DNA from: Ilumatobacteraceae bacterium | GTDB lineage: Bacteria > Actinomycetota > Acidimicrobiia > Acidimicrobiales > Ilumatobacteraceae | Direction: 5' to 3' | Assembly: GCA_009691255.1 (NCBI GenBank) | Contig: SHUT01000019.1 | Span: forward strand, 1 to 32,926 | Length of the DNA stretch: 32,926 bases | Part shown: positions 8,074 to 17,099 of the stretch, in pieces | Numbering within the stretch: the first letter of the stretch is position 1 | Layout of the letters: each line of letters opens with the position of its first letter | Position numbers and translations under genes: made by a program | Notes under the pieces: generated by a model | What the model was told of the DNA's origin: nothing | What the model saw: only the letters and a program-made list of their open reading frames with translations | The model's database searches: none

Positions 8074-8490
8074 ATGCTGATGCCTCGTAAAATTAAGCAC
8101 CGCAAGCAACACCGTGGTCGCATGACCGGAATGTCAAAGGGTGGAAACGAATTGGCCTTTGGCGAATACGGCATTCAAGCACTTGAACCAGGCTGGCTCT
8201 CTGCTCGTCAAATCGAAGCAGCCCGCGTGGCGATGACTCGACACATTAAGCGCGGCGGAAAAGTCTGGATCAATATCTATCCAGACAAGCCCGTCACCAA
8301 GAAGCCTGCAGAAACTCGAATGGGTTCCGGAAAAGGTAACCCAGAGTTTTGGGTAGCCGTGGTCAGGCCTGGACGCATCTTGTTTGAGTTGTCCTATCCA
8401 TCAGAAGACGTTGCACGCAAGGCACTCGAACGTGCCGTGCAAAAACTTCCTATTAAGGCTCGCGTGATTTCACGTAACGAGCCCATCTGA
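8074..8490 (+). CDS. rplP: 50S ribosomal protein L16
   Basis: L16, 138 residues. It helps organise the A-site tRNA region of 23S rRNA. It begins [19 protein letters not shown], the usual N-terminus, so the first ATG (8074) is preferred to the second (8080). [26 protein letters not shown] is the family signature. It is followed by an 18-base gap and rpmC. Confidence 0.97.
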   Translation: MLMPRKIKHRKQHRGRMTGMSKGGNELAFGEYGIQALEPGWLSARQIEAARVAMTRHIKRGGKVWINIYPDKPVTKKPAETRMGSGKGNPEFWVAVVRPGRILFELSYPSEDVARKALERAVQKLPIKARVISRNEPI

Positions 8491-8508
8491 GAGTAAGGCA
8501 GACACACG

Positions 8509-8727
8509 ATGACACAATCAATTTCTGATCTCCGAGACATGGATCTCGTCGCACTCGTTTCAGAGTTGCGCGCATCCAAGCAGGAGGCACTGAACCTGCG
8601 GTTCCGTAGCGCTACGGGACAACTCGACAATCATTCAGAGTTGCGCAAAGTGCGCCGTCAAATCGCTCGTATCAACACGCTTATCCGTCAGCAAGAAATT
8701 GCTGTCGCTGAAAAGACCGGGAAGTGA
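8509..8727 (+). CDS. rpmC: 50S ribosomal protein L29
   Basis: L29, 72 residues, a small two-helix protein at the tunnel exit beside L23. It contains [24 protein letters not shown] and [15 protein letters not shown], the family pattern. The stop overlaps a GTG start of rpsQ (GTGA). Confidence 0.95.
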   Translation: MTQSISDLRDMDLVALVSELRASKQEALNLRFRSATGQLDNHSELRKVRRQIARINTLIRQQEIAVAEKTGK

Positions 8728-9008
8728 GTAATCCAATGACGCAAGAATCAAGCACAGACCGTAGCGTTCGCAAGATCCGCGAGGGAATCGTCGTGTCCAG
8801 CAAGATGGATAAGACCATTGTCATCGCCATCGTGGAGCGCGTCCCTCATCCGAAATATTCCAAGTTTGTGATGCGTACAAAAAAATTGTATGCCCACGAC
8901 GAAACCAATGATGCCCAAGTCGGAGACCGAGTACGCGTGATGGAGACCCGTCCGTTGTCAAAGTCAAAGCGCTGGCGCGTCATCGAGATCATGGAGCGTG
9001 CAAAGTGA
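8724..9008 (+). CDS. rpsQ: 30S ribosomal protein S17
   Basis: S17, 94 residues from the GTG at 8724, or 90 from the ATG at 8736. The OB-fold core is clear: [30 protein letters not shown] followed in frame by the typical strand [21 protein letters not shown]. The GTG choice gives the four-base overlap with rpmC seen elsewhere in this operon, but the ATG cannot be excluded. The stop overlaps the rplN GTG. Confidence 0.95.
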   Translation: MSNPMTQESSTDRSVRKIREGIVVSSKMDKTIVIAIVERVPHPKYSKFVMRTKKLYAHDETNDAQVGDRVRVMETRPLSKSKRWRVIEIMERAK

Positions 9009-9373
9009 TTCAGCAAGAGTCCCGTCTACGCGTGGCTGACAACAGCGGAGCCAAACAAGTTCTTGTTATCAAGGTCTTGGGCGGAACACGTCGCCGGTAC
9101 GCATCCATCGGTGATGTTTTTATCGGAACAGTCAAAGATGCTATTCCCGGTGCAGCCGTGAAAAAAGGCGAGGTTGTCCGTTGCGTGGTTGTTCGCGTCA
9201 AAAAAGAAAAGCGTCGTTCTGACGGTTCATATATTCGCTTCGACGAGAATGCTGCCGTTCTAATCAAAGAAGACCTCACACCTCGCGGAACTCGAATCTT
9301 TGGACCAGTTGGTCGTGAACTTCGTGACAAAAAATTTATGCGAATCGTTTCACTTGCTCCGGAGGTGCTCTGA
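9005..9373 (+). CDS. rplN: 50S ribosomal protein L14
   Basis: L14, 122 residues, exactly the normal length. It forms part of the intersubunit bridge and is the RsfS docking site. It starts with GTG ([17 protein letters not shown]), which overlaps the rpsQ stop. [20 protein letters not shown] and the ending [23 protein letters not shown] are diagnostic. Confidence 0.97.
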   Translation: MIQQESRLRVADNSGAKQVLVIKVLGGTRRRYASIGDVFIGTVKDAIPGAAVKKGEVVRCVVVRVKKEKRRSDGSYIRFDENAAVLIKEDLTPRGTRIFGPVGRELRDKKFMRIVSLAPEVL

Positions 9374-9374
9374 C

Positions 9375-9677
9375 ATGAAGTTACGTAAAGGTGACCAAGT
9401 AGAAGTCTTGTCCGGCAAGGACAAGGGAAAGACCGGAGAAATCCTGTCGGTGCATCCAAAAGAAAACAAAGTAGTGGTGTTTGGCGTTAATCGCGTCACT
9501 CGTCACCTCAAAGCACGCAGCGCAAAGCAACCTGCTGGCCGTATCGAAAAAGACTTACCAATCGATGTTTCCAATGTGGTGTTGTTGCATAACGGCAAGC
9601 CAACACGTGTTGGCTACAAGATCAATGAAGATGGCACCAAAGTGCGCATCGCAAAAAAGACCGGAAAGGAAATCTGA
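9375..9677 (+). CDS. rplX: 50S ribosomal protein L24
   Basis: L24, 100 residues, an early 50S assembly initiator with a KOW motif. The true start is the ATG at 9375 ([21 protein letters not shown]), one base after the rplN stop, with GGAGGTG just upstream. The open frame extends to 9300 inside rplN, but that part has no L24 character. It overlaps rplE by one base (TGATG). Confidence 0.96.
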   Translation: MKLRKGDQVEVLSGKDKGKTGEILSVHPKENKVVVFGVNRVTRHLKARSAKQPAGRIEKDLPIDVSNVVLLHNGKPTRVGYKINEDGTKVRIAKKTGKEI

Positions 9678-10306
9678 TGACGACGACAACTGTTCCGCGC
9701 TTGAAAGAGCGCTATAACGCTGAGATTCGTCAGGCACTGTTGACCCAACTTGGGCTCAGCAATGTCATGCAGGTTCCTACTCTGACAAAGGTTGTCATCA
9801 ACATGGGAGTGGGGCGAGCCACACAACAACCGTCATTGCTTGAAGGTGCCGTTGCCGATCTCACTCGTATCTCTGGGCAAAAGCCAATCGTGACCAAGTC
9901 ACGCGACGCTATTGCAAACTTTAAGTTGCGCGAAAACCAAGCGATTGGCTGCAAAGTCACATTGCGTGGAGACCGCATGTGGGAGTTTTTTGACCGCTTG
10001 TTGTCGGTAGCGATTCCTCGTATTCGCGACTTTCGTGGACTGCCTGCAAATTCATGGGACGGTCACGGAAACTACACATTTGGGCTCACAGAACAAACAG
10101 TGTTCCCAGAAGTTGATTATGACAAAATCGATGCCCCTCGTGGCATGGACATCACAATTGTTACAACAGCAAAAACGAACGAGCAGGGCAAAGCATTGCT
10201 CGATGCGTTCGGATTCCCTTTCAAGCGCGGCAACGAGACGGGTGGACCACCAGCGAAAGCTAAGCGTTCAACACGTCCCGGTCAGCGCGGCGGCAAGAAG
10301 AAGTAG
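9677..10306 (+). CDS. rplE: 50S ribosomal protein L5 with basic C-terminal tail
   Basis: L5, 209 residues. It binds 5S rRNA in the central protuberance. The core ([54 protein letters not shown], then [10 protein letters not shown]) ends near residue 182, where most L5 proteins stop. A further stretch of about 27 residues, rich in Lys, Arg and Gly, follows and may contact rRNA. Tail function is inference. Confidence 0.96.
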   Translation: MTTTTVPRLKERYNAEIRQALLTQLGLSNVMQVPTLTKVVINMGVGRATQQPSLLEGAVADLTRISGQKPIVTKSRDAIANFKLRENQAIGCKVTLRGDRMWEFFDRLLSVAIPRIRDFRGLPANSWDGHGNYTFGLTEQTVFPEVDYDKIDAPRGMDITIVTTAKTNEQGKALLDAFGFPFKRGNETGGPPAKAKRSTRPGQRGGKKK

Positions 10307-10323
10307 TCAGGTAAGGAAGAACC

Positions 10324-10509
10324 ATGGCAAAGAAATCACTCATTAACAAAGCAAATGCGAAGCCCAAGTTCAAGGTACGTGGCTATACACGCTGTCGTCG
10401 CTGTGGACGCGCACGTTCGGTATACAGAAAATTTGGTCTGTGCCGTCTGTGCTTCCGCGAGTTGGCACACGCAGGCGAAGTACCCGGTATCACCAAGGCG
10501 AGCTGGTAG
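10324..10509 (+). CDS. rpsZ: 30S ribosomal protein S14, zinc-binding type Z
   Basis: S14 of the short zinc form, 61 residues. Cys24, Cys27, Cys40 and Cys43 (CRRC and CRLC) form the zinc ribbon. It ends [11 protein letters not shown] as expected. GGTAAGGAAGAACC upstream provides a Shine-Dalgarno. Placement between rplE and rpsH is canonical. Confidence 0.97.
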   Translation: MAKKSLINKANAKPKFKVRGYTRCRRCGRARSVYRKFGLCRLCFRELAHAGEVPGITKASW

Positions 10510-10519
10510 GTAAAACATT

Positions 10520-10921
10520 ATGATGACCGATCCAATCGCCGACATGCTCACTCGCATCCGCAATGCCAACGTGGCGTTGCATGATGAGGTAGTGATGCCA
10601 TCCTCTAAACAAAAAGTTGCACTTGCTCAAATTCTGAAATCCGAAGGGTACATCGTGGGTTTCACCGTGGCGCCTTCAACAAAGGGTCCAGGCGAGCAAC
10701 TTGCTGTCCAAATGAAATACACCGACAACCGTCACCGCACGATTTCTGGTCTGAAGCGCATCTCCACTCCGGGTCTACGCGTGTATCGAGACTCCCAAAC
10801 CGTTCCCCGCGTGCTCGGGGGTCTTGGTGTTGCAGTTCTATCCACAAGTCAAGGTCTCATGACCGATCGCGAAGCGCGCAAGCGCAAGGTCGGTGGCGAA
10901 GTCCTGTGTTTCGTGTGGTGA
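10520..10921 (+). CDS. rpsH: 30S ribosomal protein S8
   Basis: S8, 133 residues, a central-domain assembly protein and classical regulator of the spc operon. It starts [17 protein letters not shown] (the second ATG, 10523, is equally possible). The C-terminal half shows [44 protein letters not shown], here split only by my count, ending GGEVLCFVW as in the family. Confidence 0.96.
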   Translation: MMTDPIADMLTRIRNANVALHDEVVMPSSKQKVALAQILKSEGYIVGFTVAPSTKGPGEQLAVQMKYTDNRHRTISGLKRISTPGLRVYRDSQTVPRVLGGLGVAVLSTSQGLMTDREARKRKVGGEVLCFVW

Positions 10922-10940
10922 ATCAGAAAGGCCACTAACT

Positions 10941-11480
10941 ATGTCTCGTATCGGAAACCTCCCCATCACAGTGCCAGCAGGCGTTGACGTCACCATCTCG
11001 GGTGCTGACATCACCGTCAAAGGACCAAAGGGAACACTTCATCGCACTATCCCAGTAGAAATCACTGTCACGAAAGACGAATCATCGCTCATCGTGTCGC
11101 GCGCTGGAGATGGGCGCCTTGAGCGTTCGCTGCACGGTCTCATGCGAACACTTGTCAATAACATGGTCTTGGGTGTGACTGACGGATTCAGCAAAGAACT
11201 TGAAATCGTTGGTGTGGGTTACCGTGCGGAAGCACAAGGGACAAACCTTCGTTTGGCTCTTGGCTTTTCACACCCCGTGGTTGTACCTGCGCCTGAGGGA
11301 ATCTCTTTTGAGATTCCTGCACAAACAAAAGTCATTGTCAAAGGAATCGACAAAGAACTTGTTGGACAGGTCGCAGCAGATATTCGCTCCATACGCAAGC
11401 CCGAGCCCTACAAAGGTAAAGGTGTGCGTTACCTAAACGAGCGAGTCGTCCGCAAGGCCGGCAAGACCGGCAAGAAGTAA
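10941..11480 (+). CDS. rplF: 50S ribosomal protein L6
   Basis: L6, 179 residues, near the factor-binding site. I start it at the ATG at 10941 ([17 protein letters not shown]), the conserved N-terminus; the frame opens earlier inside rpsH but those residues are not L6. The C-terminal signature [20 protein letters not shown] is present. Confidence 0.96.
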   Translation: MSRIGNLPITVPAGVDVTISGADITVKGPKGTLHRTIPVEITVTKDESSLIVSRAGDGRLERSLHGLMRTLVNNMVLGVTDGFSKELEIVGVGYRAEAQGTNLRLALGFSHPVVVPAPEGISFEIPAQTKVIVKGIDKELVGQVAADIRSIRKPEPYKGKGVRYLNERVVRKAGKTGKK

Positions 11481-11500
11481 CTCGGTAACAAGGAACCACT

Positions 11501-11866
11501 ATGGGAAACATTGCAAAAAATCGTCGAGAAGCTCGTCTGCGTCGTCACACTCGCGTGCGTAAGAAGATCCACGGAACTGCTGAACGTCCTCGTTTGGCGG
11601 TACATCGCACAAACAAGCATTTCAGCATGCAACTTATTGATGACGACGCTCGATGCACACTTGTCGCTGCGTCATCAGTAGAAGCAGCCTTGCGTTCTGA
11701 GAGTGGTGCAACATCAGTGGCAGCAGGCAAGGTTGGACAACTCGTAGCGGTGCGTGCCAAGGCAGTCGGAATCAGTACGGTCGTTTTTGACCGCGGCGGA
11801 TACCTCTACCATGGTCGCGTTGCAGTTGCGGCGCAGGCCGCTCGTGAAGCAGGACTGGAGTTCTAA
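11501..11866 (+). CDS. rplR: 50S ribosomal protein L18
   Basis: L18, 121 residues, a 5S rRNA-binding protein. [21 protein letters not shown], here following an N-terminal [11 protein letters not shown], and the ending [26 protein letters not shown] are typical. An AAGGA precedes the ATG. The TAA stop overlaps the rpsE ATG by one base. Confidence 0.96.
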   Translation: MGNIAKNRREARLRRHTRVRKKIHGTAERPRLAVHRTNKHFSMQLIDDDARCTLVAASSVEAALRSESGATSVAAGKVGQLVAVRAKAVGISTVVFDRGGYLYHGRVAVAAQAAREAGLEF

Positions 11867-12447
11867 TGAGTAACTATTCCAAAGCAGTAAATGCCGCACC
11901 AGAGCCTGGTGCATTGCGCGAATCTCGCGTGATACACATTAACCGCGTTGCCAAGGTCGTCAAAGGCGGTCGTCGATTTTCGTTTACTGCACTTGTTGTT
12001 GTGGGTGACGGAAACGGTCGCGTAGGTCTTGGATACGGCAAAGCAAAAGAAGTTCCGTTGGCTATTCAAAAAGGAACAGAAGAAGCAAAAAAGAATCTCT
12101 TCGATGTTGCACTTGCCGGAAGCACAATTACTCACACCATTCTGGGAATCGCGGGTGCAGGTCGAGTACTTCTCAAACCAGCAGCACCTGGTACTGGCGT
12201 CATCGCTGGCGGTGCTGCACGAATTATTCTTGAAGAAGCCGGAGTTCATGATGTACTTGCGAAGTCACTTGGCTCAGCAAATGCCATCAACGTGGCTCGT
12301 GCCACAATTACTGGTCTTCAAGAACTTCAGCGCCCCGATGTGGTGGCCAAGCGTCGCGGAATCCCTGCTGACACATTTGTTCCCAAAGGAATGCTTAAGG
12401 CATACACAGATCGTCAAAAGGCGGCTGCAGCAGGCGAGGTTCACTGA
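11866..12447 (+). CDS. rpsE: 30S ribosomal protein S5
   Basis: S5, 193 residues, at the mRNA entry channel and important for decoding accuracy. The N-terminal double-stranded RNA-binding fold has [20 protein letters not shown] and [20 protein letters not shown]. The second domain has [20 protein letters not shown]. One-base overlap with rplR suggests coupled translation. Confidence 0.97.
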   Translation: MSNYSKAVNAAPEPGALRESRVIHINRVAKVVKGGRRFSFTALVVVGDGNGRVGLGYGKAKEVPLAIQKGTEEAKKNLFDVALAGSTITHTILGIAGAGRVLLKPAAPGTGVIAGGAARIILEEAGVHDVLAKSLGSANAINVARATITGLQELQRPDVVAKRRGIPADTFVPKGMLKAYTDRQKAAAAGEVH

Positions 12448-12449
12448 TC

Positions 12450-12638
12450 ATGGCTGAAAAAACAATCACTGTCACCCTGAAGCGTTCACGCTTTGGAGTG
12501 AAACCGAAAACTGCAGGCACTATTCGTGCTCTTGGTCTCAGAAAAATTGGCGATACAAATACATTGCCCGACCGACCAGAGATTCGCGGAATGATTGCCC
12601 GAGTTCCACACCTTATTGAAGTACAGGAGAACAACTGA
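12450..12638 (+). CDS. rpmD: 50S ribosomal protein L30
   Basis: L30, 62 residues, normal size. It contains ITVTLKRSRFGVKPKTAGTI, LGLRKIGDTNTLPD and the final IRGMIARVPHLIEV, all family features. It begins two bases after rpsE and ends two bases before rplO. Confidence 0.96.
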   Translation: MAEKTITVTLKRSRFGVKPKTAGTIRALGLRKIGDTNTLPDRPEIRGMIARVPHLIEVQENN

Positions 12639-12640
12639 TC

Positions 12641-13126
12641 ATGCGCGTCGACGAACTTGCACCAGCACCAGGCAGCACTAAAAAAGCAAAGCGTATGGGT
12701 CGCGGAACCGGCGGTAAAGGCGGAAAAACTGCTGGACGTGGTACCAAAGGTCAATATGCTCGCAACACCGTGGCGCGCGGATTTGAAGGCGGACAGATGC
12801 CGCTCAAGCAACGTGTGCCCAAGTTGAAGGGCTTCAACAACCCATTCCGTGTGGAGTATTACGCCGTCAATCTTGATGCGCTCGAAGCTCTCGGTGCTCC
12901 AGAAGTCACCCCAGAAATCATGATGGCAAAAGGACTCGCACACAAGGGAACCCTGGTCAAAGTATTGGGCCGCGGAACTATTTCAACTGCTGTCAAAGTG
13001 TCTGCTCACGCTGTTTCAAAATCTGCCGAAAAAGCCATTATTGCGGCTGGCGGATCTGTGACATTATTGCCGTTGCCACATGCAATTCGACCACCCGCCA
13101 AGGGAAACCAGTTTACCAACCGTTGA
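12641..13126 (+). CDS. rplO: 50S ribosomal protein L15
   Basis: L15, 161 residues, a late 50S assembly protein. The long glycine-rich basic N-terminal extension (KRMGRGTGGKGGKTAGRGTK) and FEGGQMPLKQRVPKLKGFNN are diagnostic. The compact C-terminal domain includes KVLGRGTISTAVKVSAHAVS. secY follows after 27 bases. Confidence 0.97.
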   Translation: MRVDELAPAPGSTKKAKRMGRGTGGKGGKTAGRGTKGQYARNTVARGFEGGQMPLKQRVPKLKGFNNPFRVEYYAVNLDALEALGAPEVTPEIMMAKGLAHKGTLVKVLGRGTISTAVKVSAHAVSKSAEKAIIAAGGSVTLLPLPHAIRPPAKGNQFTNR

Positions 13127-13153
13127 TATTGAATTGATAACAAGGAGCAACTC

Positions 13154-14473
13154 GTGTTTTCAAACATGAAGAATATCTTCAAGGTTGAGGATCTTCGAAA
13201 GAAGGTGTTCTTCACGCTTTTGATGATTGCTGTCTACCGATTAGGAACCGCAATTCGAGTTCCTGGTGTAGATGCTGGTGCAGTTGCGCAGTTGCGTGAA
13301 TCATCCAAGACACAAGGTGCTCTTGGATTTCTTAACTTATTCTCAGGCGGTGCGTTTAGCTCGTTCAGTATCTTTGCGCTCGGAATCATGCCGTACATCA
13401 CGGCCAGCATCATCATGCAAGTTCTCAACGTTGTTATTCCCAAGTTGCAAGAGTGGCAAGAAATGGGTGCAGTTGGACAACGAAAAATTACTCAATGGAC
13501 CAGGTATGTTGCGATTGGCATTGCCGTTTTGCAAGGTGCAGGCTTGACGTTTATCTTTGGTCAAGGTCGTGGCTCGGCGTTCTTCGGGGCAGCCGCGACG
13601 GCTCCCGACGTTGTATTGCTTGATCCTTTTATGCCACGCGCTTTGCTAGTGATTCCGTCACTCGTTGCGGGCACTGCGTTGCTGATGTGGGTGGGCGAAC
13701 TCATCAGCCAGCGAGGCATTAGCAATGGAATGTCAGTACTTATTTTCAGTTCTGTTGTTTCTGGATTGCCGTACGGCTATTACTCAATTTTGCAGAGCAA
13801 AAAGTTCTTTGTCTTTGCAGTTCTCGTATCGGTATCAATCGGTGTTTTAGTTGCTGTCGTTCGAGTAGAACTTGGTCAGCGCAGAATCCCCGTGCAGTTC
13901 GCCAAACGCGTCGTCGGTCGCAAAATGTTCGGCGGACAAAATACATATATTCCGCTCAAGGTCAATCAAGCTGGTGTTGTCCCAATTATTTTCGCATCAT
14001 CTGTTTTGTTGTTGCCAGTACTGATGTCAAATATCTTGGGAAGCACAGAGGGTTGGCGTGGAGTGATCGCAAGGTTTGTTGACACGTATCTTGTCAATAG
14101 CCAAAACTTGGTCTATATCACAGTCTTTTTTGGGATGATCGTGGCGTTTGCATACTTCTACAACTCAATTGCATTTGACCCAATTCGCCAAGCCGATCAG
14201 TTGCGCAAGCAAGGTGGTTTTATCCCCGGTATTCGACCAGGGTCCCAAACTGAAAAGTTCCTGGGCAAAGCGGTGAACCGCATCACCCTGCCAGGTGCGC
14301 TATTCGTCGCCACCATCGCCATTTTGCCGTACATCATTTTGTGGGTCGGAGACGTCCAGTCGTTTCCATTTGCTGGCACAACCGTGTTGATTGCAGTGGG
14401 TGTAGCGCTTGAATTAATGCGACAGATTGATAGTCAATTAATGCTGCGCAACTACGAGGGTTTCTTGAAGTGA
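13154..14473 (+). CDS. secY: Protein translocase subunit SecY
   Basis: SecY, 439 residues, the pore of the Sec translocon, which with SecE and SecG moves proteins across or into the membrane. Ten hydrophobic segments are visible. VYRLGTAIRVPGVD in the first helix region, the plug area near FSSFSIFALGIMPYITASIIMQ written here as two adjacent motifs, and the loop RKQGGFIPGIRPGSQTE are signatures. The GTG at 13154 has AAGGAG six bases upstream and is preferred to the ATG at 13166. Confidence 0.96.
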   Translation: MFSNMKNIFKVEDLRKKVFFTLLMIAVYRLGTAIRVPGVDAGAVAQLRESSKTQGALGFLNLFSGGAFSSFSIFALGIMPYITASIIMQVLNVVIPKLQEWQEMGAVGQRKITQWTRYVAIGIAVLQGAGLTFIFGQGRGSAFFGAAATAPDVVLLDPFMPRALLVIPSLVAGTALLMWVGELISQRGISNGMSVLIFSSVVSGLPYGYYSILQSKKFFVFAVLVSVSIGVLVAVVRVELGQRRIPVQFAKRVVGRKMFGGQNTYIPLKVNQAGVVPIIFASSVLLLPVLMSNILGSTEGWRGVIARFVDTYLVNSQNLVYITVFFGMIVAFAYFYNSIAFDPIRQADQLRKQGGFIPGIRPGSQTEKFLGKAVNRITLPGALFVATIAILPYIILWVGDVQSFPFAGTTVLIAVGVALELMRQIDSQLMLRNYEGFLK

Positions 14474-14510
14474 TCGTGAGCGCCTTAGGGTGCAGCGATC
14501 AGGTATCGAC

Positions 14511-15167
14511 ATGACGTCGGGCGCAAGATTAGTTATCCTTGGAAGACAAGGAGCCGGAAAAGGAACGCAATGTGTTCGTCTATCACGCCATTTTGTTGTG
14601 CCGCATATTTCAACAGGTGACATGTTGCGGGCTGCAGTTCGCGAAGACACCGACGTCGGAATTGCTGTAAAAGAGATCATGGCGACTGGTGGTTTAGTGG
14701 GCGATGGAACCATGGTGGCACTCGTGCAAAAACGCATCAATCTCGATGACGCACGAACGCGCGGATACATTTTGGATGGCTTTCCGCGCACAGTGTTTCA
14801 GGCGCAAGCATTTGATGAGATGTCAGTGGACCAGCCGTTGCATGTTGTCCTTGATCTAGTAGTTCCGCGCGAGATGGTATTACAGCGATTGTCCGCCCGT
14901 CGCGTGTGCCGTGACTGTGGTGCCAACTTCACTGCAGCAGGAGTCGAGCCCCGGCCGTGGACGTGTGAGAACTGTGGTGGTGATGTGGTGCACCGCGCTG
15001 ACGACACCCCCGAAGCCATCAACCGCCGTCTTGACCTATATGAGTCCCAAACTGCGCCTTTAATTGAGTTTTATGGCCGCACCGGTCGACTCGTGGAGAT
15101 TAATGGGGTCGGAACCCCCGATGATGTATTTTCTCGAGTCACCGCAGCCGTTGATGCCCGGCGCTGA
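14511..15167 (+). CDS. adk: Adenylate kinase with zinc LID
   Basis: Adk, 218 residues from the ATG at 14511 (a GTG at 14490 would add seven). It interconverts ATP + AMP and 2 ADP. The P-loop is GRQGAGKGTQ and the AMP-binding region has HISTGDMLRAAV and DGFPRT. The LID holds a Cys4 zinc site (CRDC and CENC), so this is the long zinc-bearing form. It follows secY by 37 bases. The map gene often found immediately downstream in this operon is absent. Confidence 0.94.
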   Translation: MTSGARLVILGRQGAGKGTQCVRLSRHFVVPHISTGDMLRAAVREDTDVGIAVKEIMATGGLVGDGTMVALVQKRINLDDARTRGYILDGFPRTVFQAQAFDEMSVDQPLHVVLDLVVPREMVLQRLSARRVCRDCGANFTAAGVEPRPWTCENCGGDVVHRADDTPEAINRRLDLYESQTAPLIEFYGRTGRLVEINGVGTPDDVFSRVTAAVDARR

Positions 15168-15298
15168 GCGACTAAATGAGGCAAAAAAGTCCTCAATCGG
15201 CACTTGGGGCATTGCAAATGCGCCGATAGCATTGCTCCTTGTCCCATCGCCAAATGTGCGAGAAAGACAGTTCTGTCCCGACCACCAAGGAGGCCCTT
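15168..15298 (+). promoter_or_regulatory. adk-infA gap with candidate promoter and leader
   Basis: About 130 bases without a supported gene if infA starts at the CTG. TGAGG (15177-15181) pairs with CCTCA (15191-15195), and GGCATT (15208-15213) pairs imperfectly with AATGCGCC (15217-15224), possibly terminating adk transcripts. TTGGGG (15204-15209) and TAGCAT (15227-15232), 17 bases apart, form a plausible promoter. A perfect Shine-Dalgarno, AAGGAGG, is at 15287-15293. Confidence 0.4.
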
Positions 15299-15523
15299 CT
15301 GGCCCAGCCAAAAGAAGACGCGATCGTGCTTGATGGCACGATTCTTGAGTCCTTGCCGAACGCAATGTTTCGCGTAGAACTTGAGAACGGGCACAAAGTG
15401 CTTGCGCACATTTCAGGAAAAATGCGAATGCACTACATTCGTATTCTTCCAGGCGACAAAGTCCAGGTGGAACTCACCCCATACGATCTCACTCGAGGTC
15501 GTATTACATATCGTTTTAAGTGA
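15299..15523 (+). CDS. infA: Translation initiation factor IF-1, apparent CTG start
   Basis: IF-1, 74 residues if started at CTG 15299. It is an OB-fold protein that occupies the ribosomal A site during initiation. From residue 6 onward it is textbook IF-1: [49 protein letters not shown]. The family starts one or a few residues before this point. No ATG, GTG or TTG is near; CTG 15299 would give MAQPKEDAI and lies five bases after a perfect AAGGAGG. Alternatives are ATG 15254 (15 extra residues, no Shine-Dalgarno) and TTG 15239. The gene is certain; the start is inference. Confidence 0.9.
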   Translation: MAQPKEDAIVLDGTILESLPNAMFRVELENGHKVLAHISGKMRMHYIRILPGDKVQVELTPYDLTRGRITYRFK

Positions 15524-15530
15524 GAAAGTA

Positions 15531-15644
15531 ATGAAAGTACGCCCAAGCGTGAAGACAATTTGTGAGAAGTGCAGAGTTGTGCGCCGCCGTGGGCGCGTGA
15601 TGGTTATTTGCGAAAATCCACGACACAAGCAGCGCCAGGGCTGA
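15531..15644 (+). CDS. rpmJ: 50S ribosomal protein L36
   Basis: L36, 37 residues, starting [14 protein letters not shown] at 15531. Zinc ligands Cys11, Cys14, Cys27 and His32 are present, so this is the zinc-containing form rather than the zinc-free paralogue. It ends [10 protein letters not shown] as typical. It lies 7 bases after infA and before rpsM, the canonical alpha-operon order. Confidence 0.96.
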   Translation: MKVRPSVKTICEKCRVVRRRGRVMVICENPRHKQRQG

Positions 15645-15669
15645 CGAGTAAGTAAAGGACAAATAACAA

Positions 15670-16047
15670 ATGGCACGTATTGCAGGAGTCGATATCCCAC
15701 GCGAAAAGCGGTTGGCGGTCTCATTGACATATATCTTCGGCGTTGGCCGAACAACAGCAAAGAAAATTTGTGTAGCAGCAGGTCTCAACGAGGACACGCG
15801 AGTACGCGACCTTAACGAAGACGAAGTCAATCGCATCCGTGCATGGGTAGACGCCAACGCAACAGTCGAAGGTGACTTGCGACGCGACGTGCAACAAGAC
15901 ATCAAACGCAAAGTCGAAATCGGTTGTCTACAAGGTATTCGTCATCGCAAGGGCTTGCCTGTGCGCGGACAACGCACGCACACAAATGCGCGCACTCGCA
16001 AGGGACCAAAGAAGACGGTTGCTAACAAGAAAAAGGCAGTGAGGTAG
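15670..16047 (+). CDS. rpsM: 30S ribosomal protein S13
   Basis: S13, 125 residues, in the 30S head, contacting the P-site tRNA and forming intersubunit bridges. [20 protein letters not shown] and the [20 protein letters not shown] region are diagnostic, followed by a lysine-rich tail. AAAGGACAAATAACAA before the ATG supplies a Shine-Dalgarno. Confidence 0.97.
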   Translation: MARIAGVDIPREKRLAVSLTYIFGVGRTTAKKICVAAGLNEDTRVRDLNEDEVNRIRAWVDANATVEGDLRRDVQQDIKRKVEIGCLQGIRHRKGLPVRGQRTHTNARTRKGPKKTVANKKKAVR

Positions 16048-16053
16048 TACATC

Positions 16054-16452
16054 ATGGCTAAGCCAGCAGCGGGCGGTCGTCGTCCACGCAAGCGAGAGAG
16101 AAAGAACGTCACTTCTGGTGTCGTGCATATCAAGAGTTCGTTTAATAACACAATCGTTTCAATCACGGATCTTGAGGGCAACGTCATTGCCTGGGCTTCT
16201 TCTGGTGCTGTCGGATTCAAGGGGTCTCGCAAGAGCACTCCATACGCAGCACAAATGGCCGCCGAAAAAGCAGCCAAGGTAGCCATGGAACACGGTCTTC
16301 GCCGTGCCGAAGTATTAGTCAAGGGTCCTGGTTCTGGTCGCGATACGGCATTGCGCTCAATTCAAAATGCAGGCATCGAAGTTTCCGGAATCAAAGATGT
16401 TTCTCCGGTTCCACACAACGGTTGTCGCCAAATCAAACGACGGAGGGCATAA
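16054..16452 (+). CDS. rpsK: 30S ribosomal protein S11
   Basis: S11, 132 residues, on the 30S platform. [40 protein letters not shown] and the ending [17 protein letters not shown] are diagnostic. It begins six bases after rpsM and ends three bases before rpsD. Confidence 0.97.
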   Translation: MAKPAAGGRRPRKRERKNVTSGVVHIKSSFNNTIVSITDLEGNVIAWASSGAVGFKGSRKSTPYAAQMAAEKAAKVAMEHGLRRAEVLVKGPGSGRDTALRSIQNAGIEVSGIKDVSPVPHNGCRQIKRRRA

Positions 16453-16455
16453 CTC

Positions 16456-17067
16456 ATGGCTCGTTACATTGGTCCAAAAGTTCGTCTGTCTCGTCGTCTT
16501 AATGTCAACTTGTTCGAGAACGAAAAAGGCAGCAAGGCACTTGATCGTCGTCCATTCCCGCCAGGCATGCACGGCAAGACTCGCCGTCGTAATGCTGGCA
16601 GCGAATACCTTGCTCAGTTGCAAGAAAAACAAAAAGCAAAATACATCTATGGCGTTCTAGAGCGTCAGTTTCGTAACATCTACGAAGAAGCGAACCGTCT
16701 CGCTGGACCAACAGGCGAAAACCTGTTGCGTTTGCTTGAGCAACGACTCGACAATGTGGTGTTTCGTGCAGGGTGGGGAAGTACTCGTCCCCAGACCCGC
16801 CAGTTCGTGAGTCATGGTCTTATTCTTGTCGACGGAAAACGCGTGAACATTGCGTCTTACCGAGTCAAGAAGGGTCAGGTCGTGTCGCTGTCGCCAAAAG
16901 CGCAGAACATGATTCAGATTCAACACAACATCGACACCCTCGACCGACCACTTGTGGCTTGGCTCGAGGCTGGCGACAAGCAAGTGACTGTGCGCGAATT
17001 GCCACAGCGCGAGCAAATTGACGTGCCCGTCCGTGAACAGCTCATTGTTGAGCTGTACTCAAAGTAG
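16456..17067 (+). CDS. rpsD: 30S ribosomal protein S4
   Basis: S4, 203 residues, a primary 16S rRNA binder and 30S assembly nucleator. The N-terminal region (MARYIGPKVRLSRRLNVNLF, then RRPFPPGMHGKTR) lacks the zinc cysteines found in some S4 proteins. The S4 RNA-binding domain follows in LEQRLDNVVFRAGWGSTR and QFVSHGLILVDGKRVNIASY. It ends VREQLIVELYSK. rpoA follows after 32 bases. Confidence 0.97.
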   Translation: MARYIGPKVRLSRRLNVNLFENEKGSKALDRRPFPPGMHGKTRRRNAGSEYLAQLQEKQKAKYIYGVLERQFRNIYEEANRLAGPTGENLLRLLEQRLDNVVFRAGWGSTRPQTRQFVSHGLILVDGKRVNIASYRVKKGQVVSLSPKAQNMIQIQHNIDTLDRPLVAWLEAGDKQVTVRELPQREQIDVPVREQLIVELYSK

Positions 17068-17099
17068 TCCCATCCGCTCCACCCCAGGAGAAAAAAAAT

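Noticed and set aside
15254-15298. ATG at 15254 as the infA start.
   Set aside because: It has no Shine-Dalgarno and would put 15 unusual residues before the conserved IF-1 start; kept only as an alternative.
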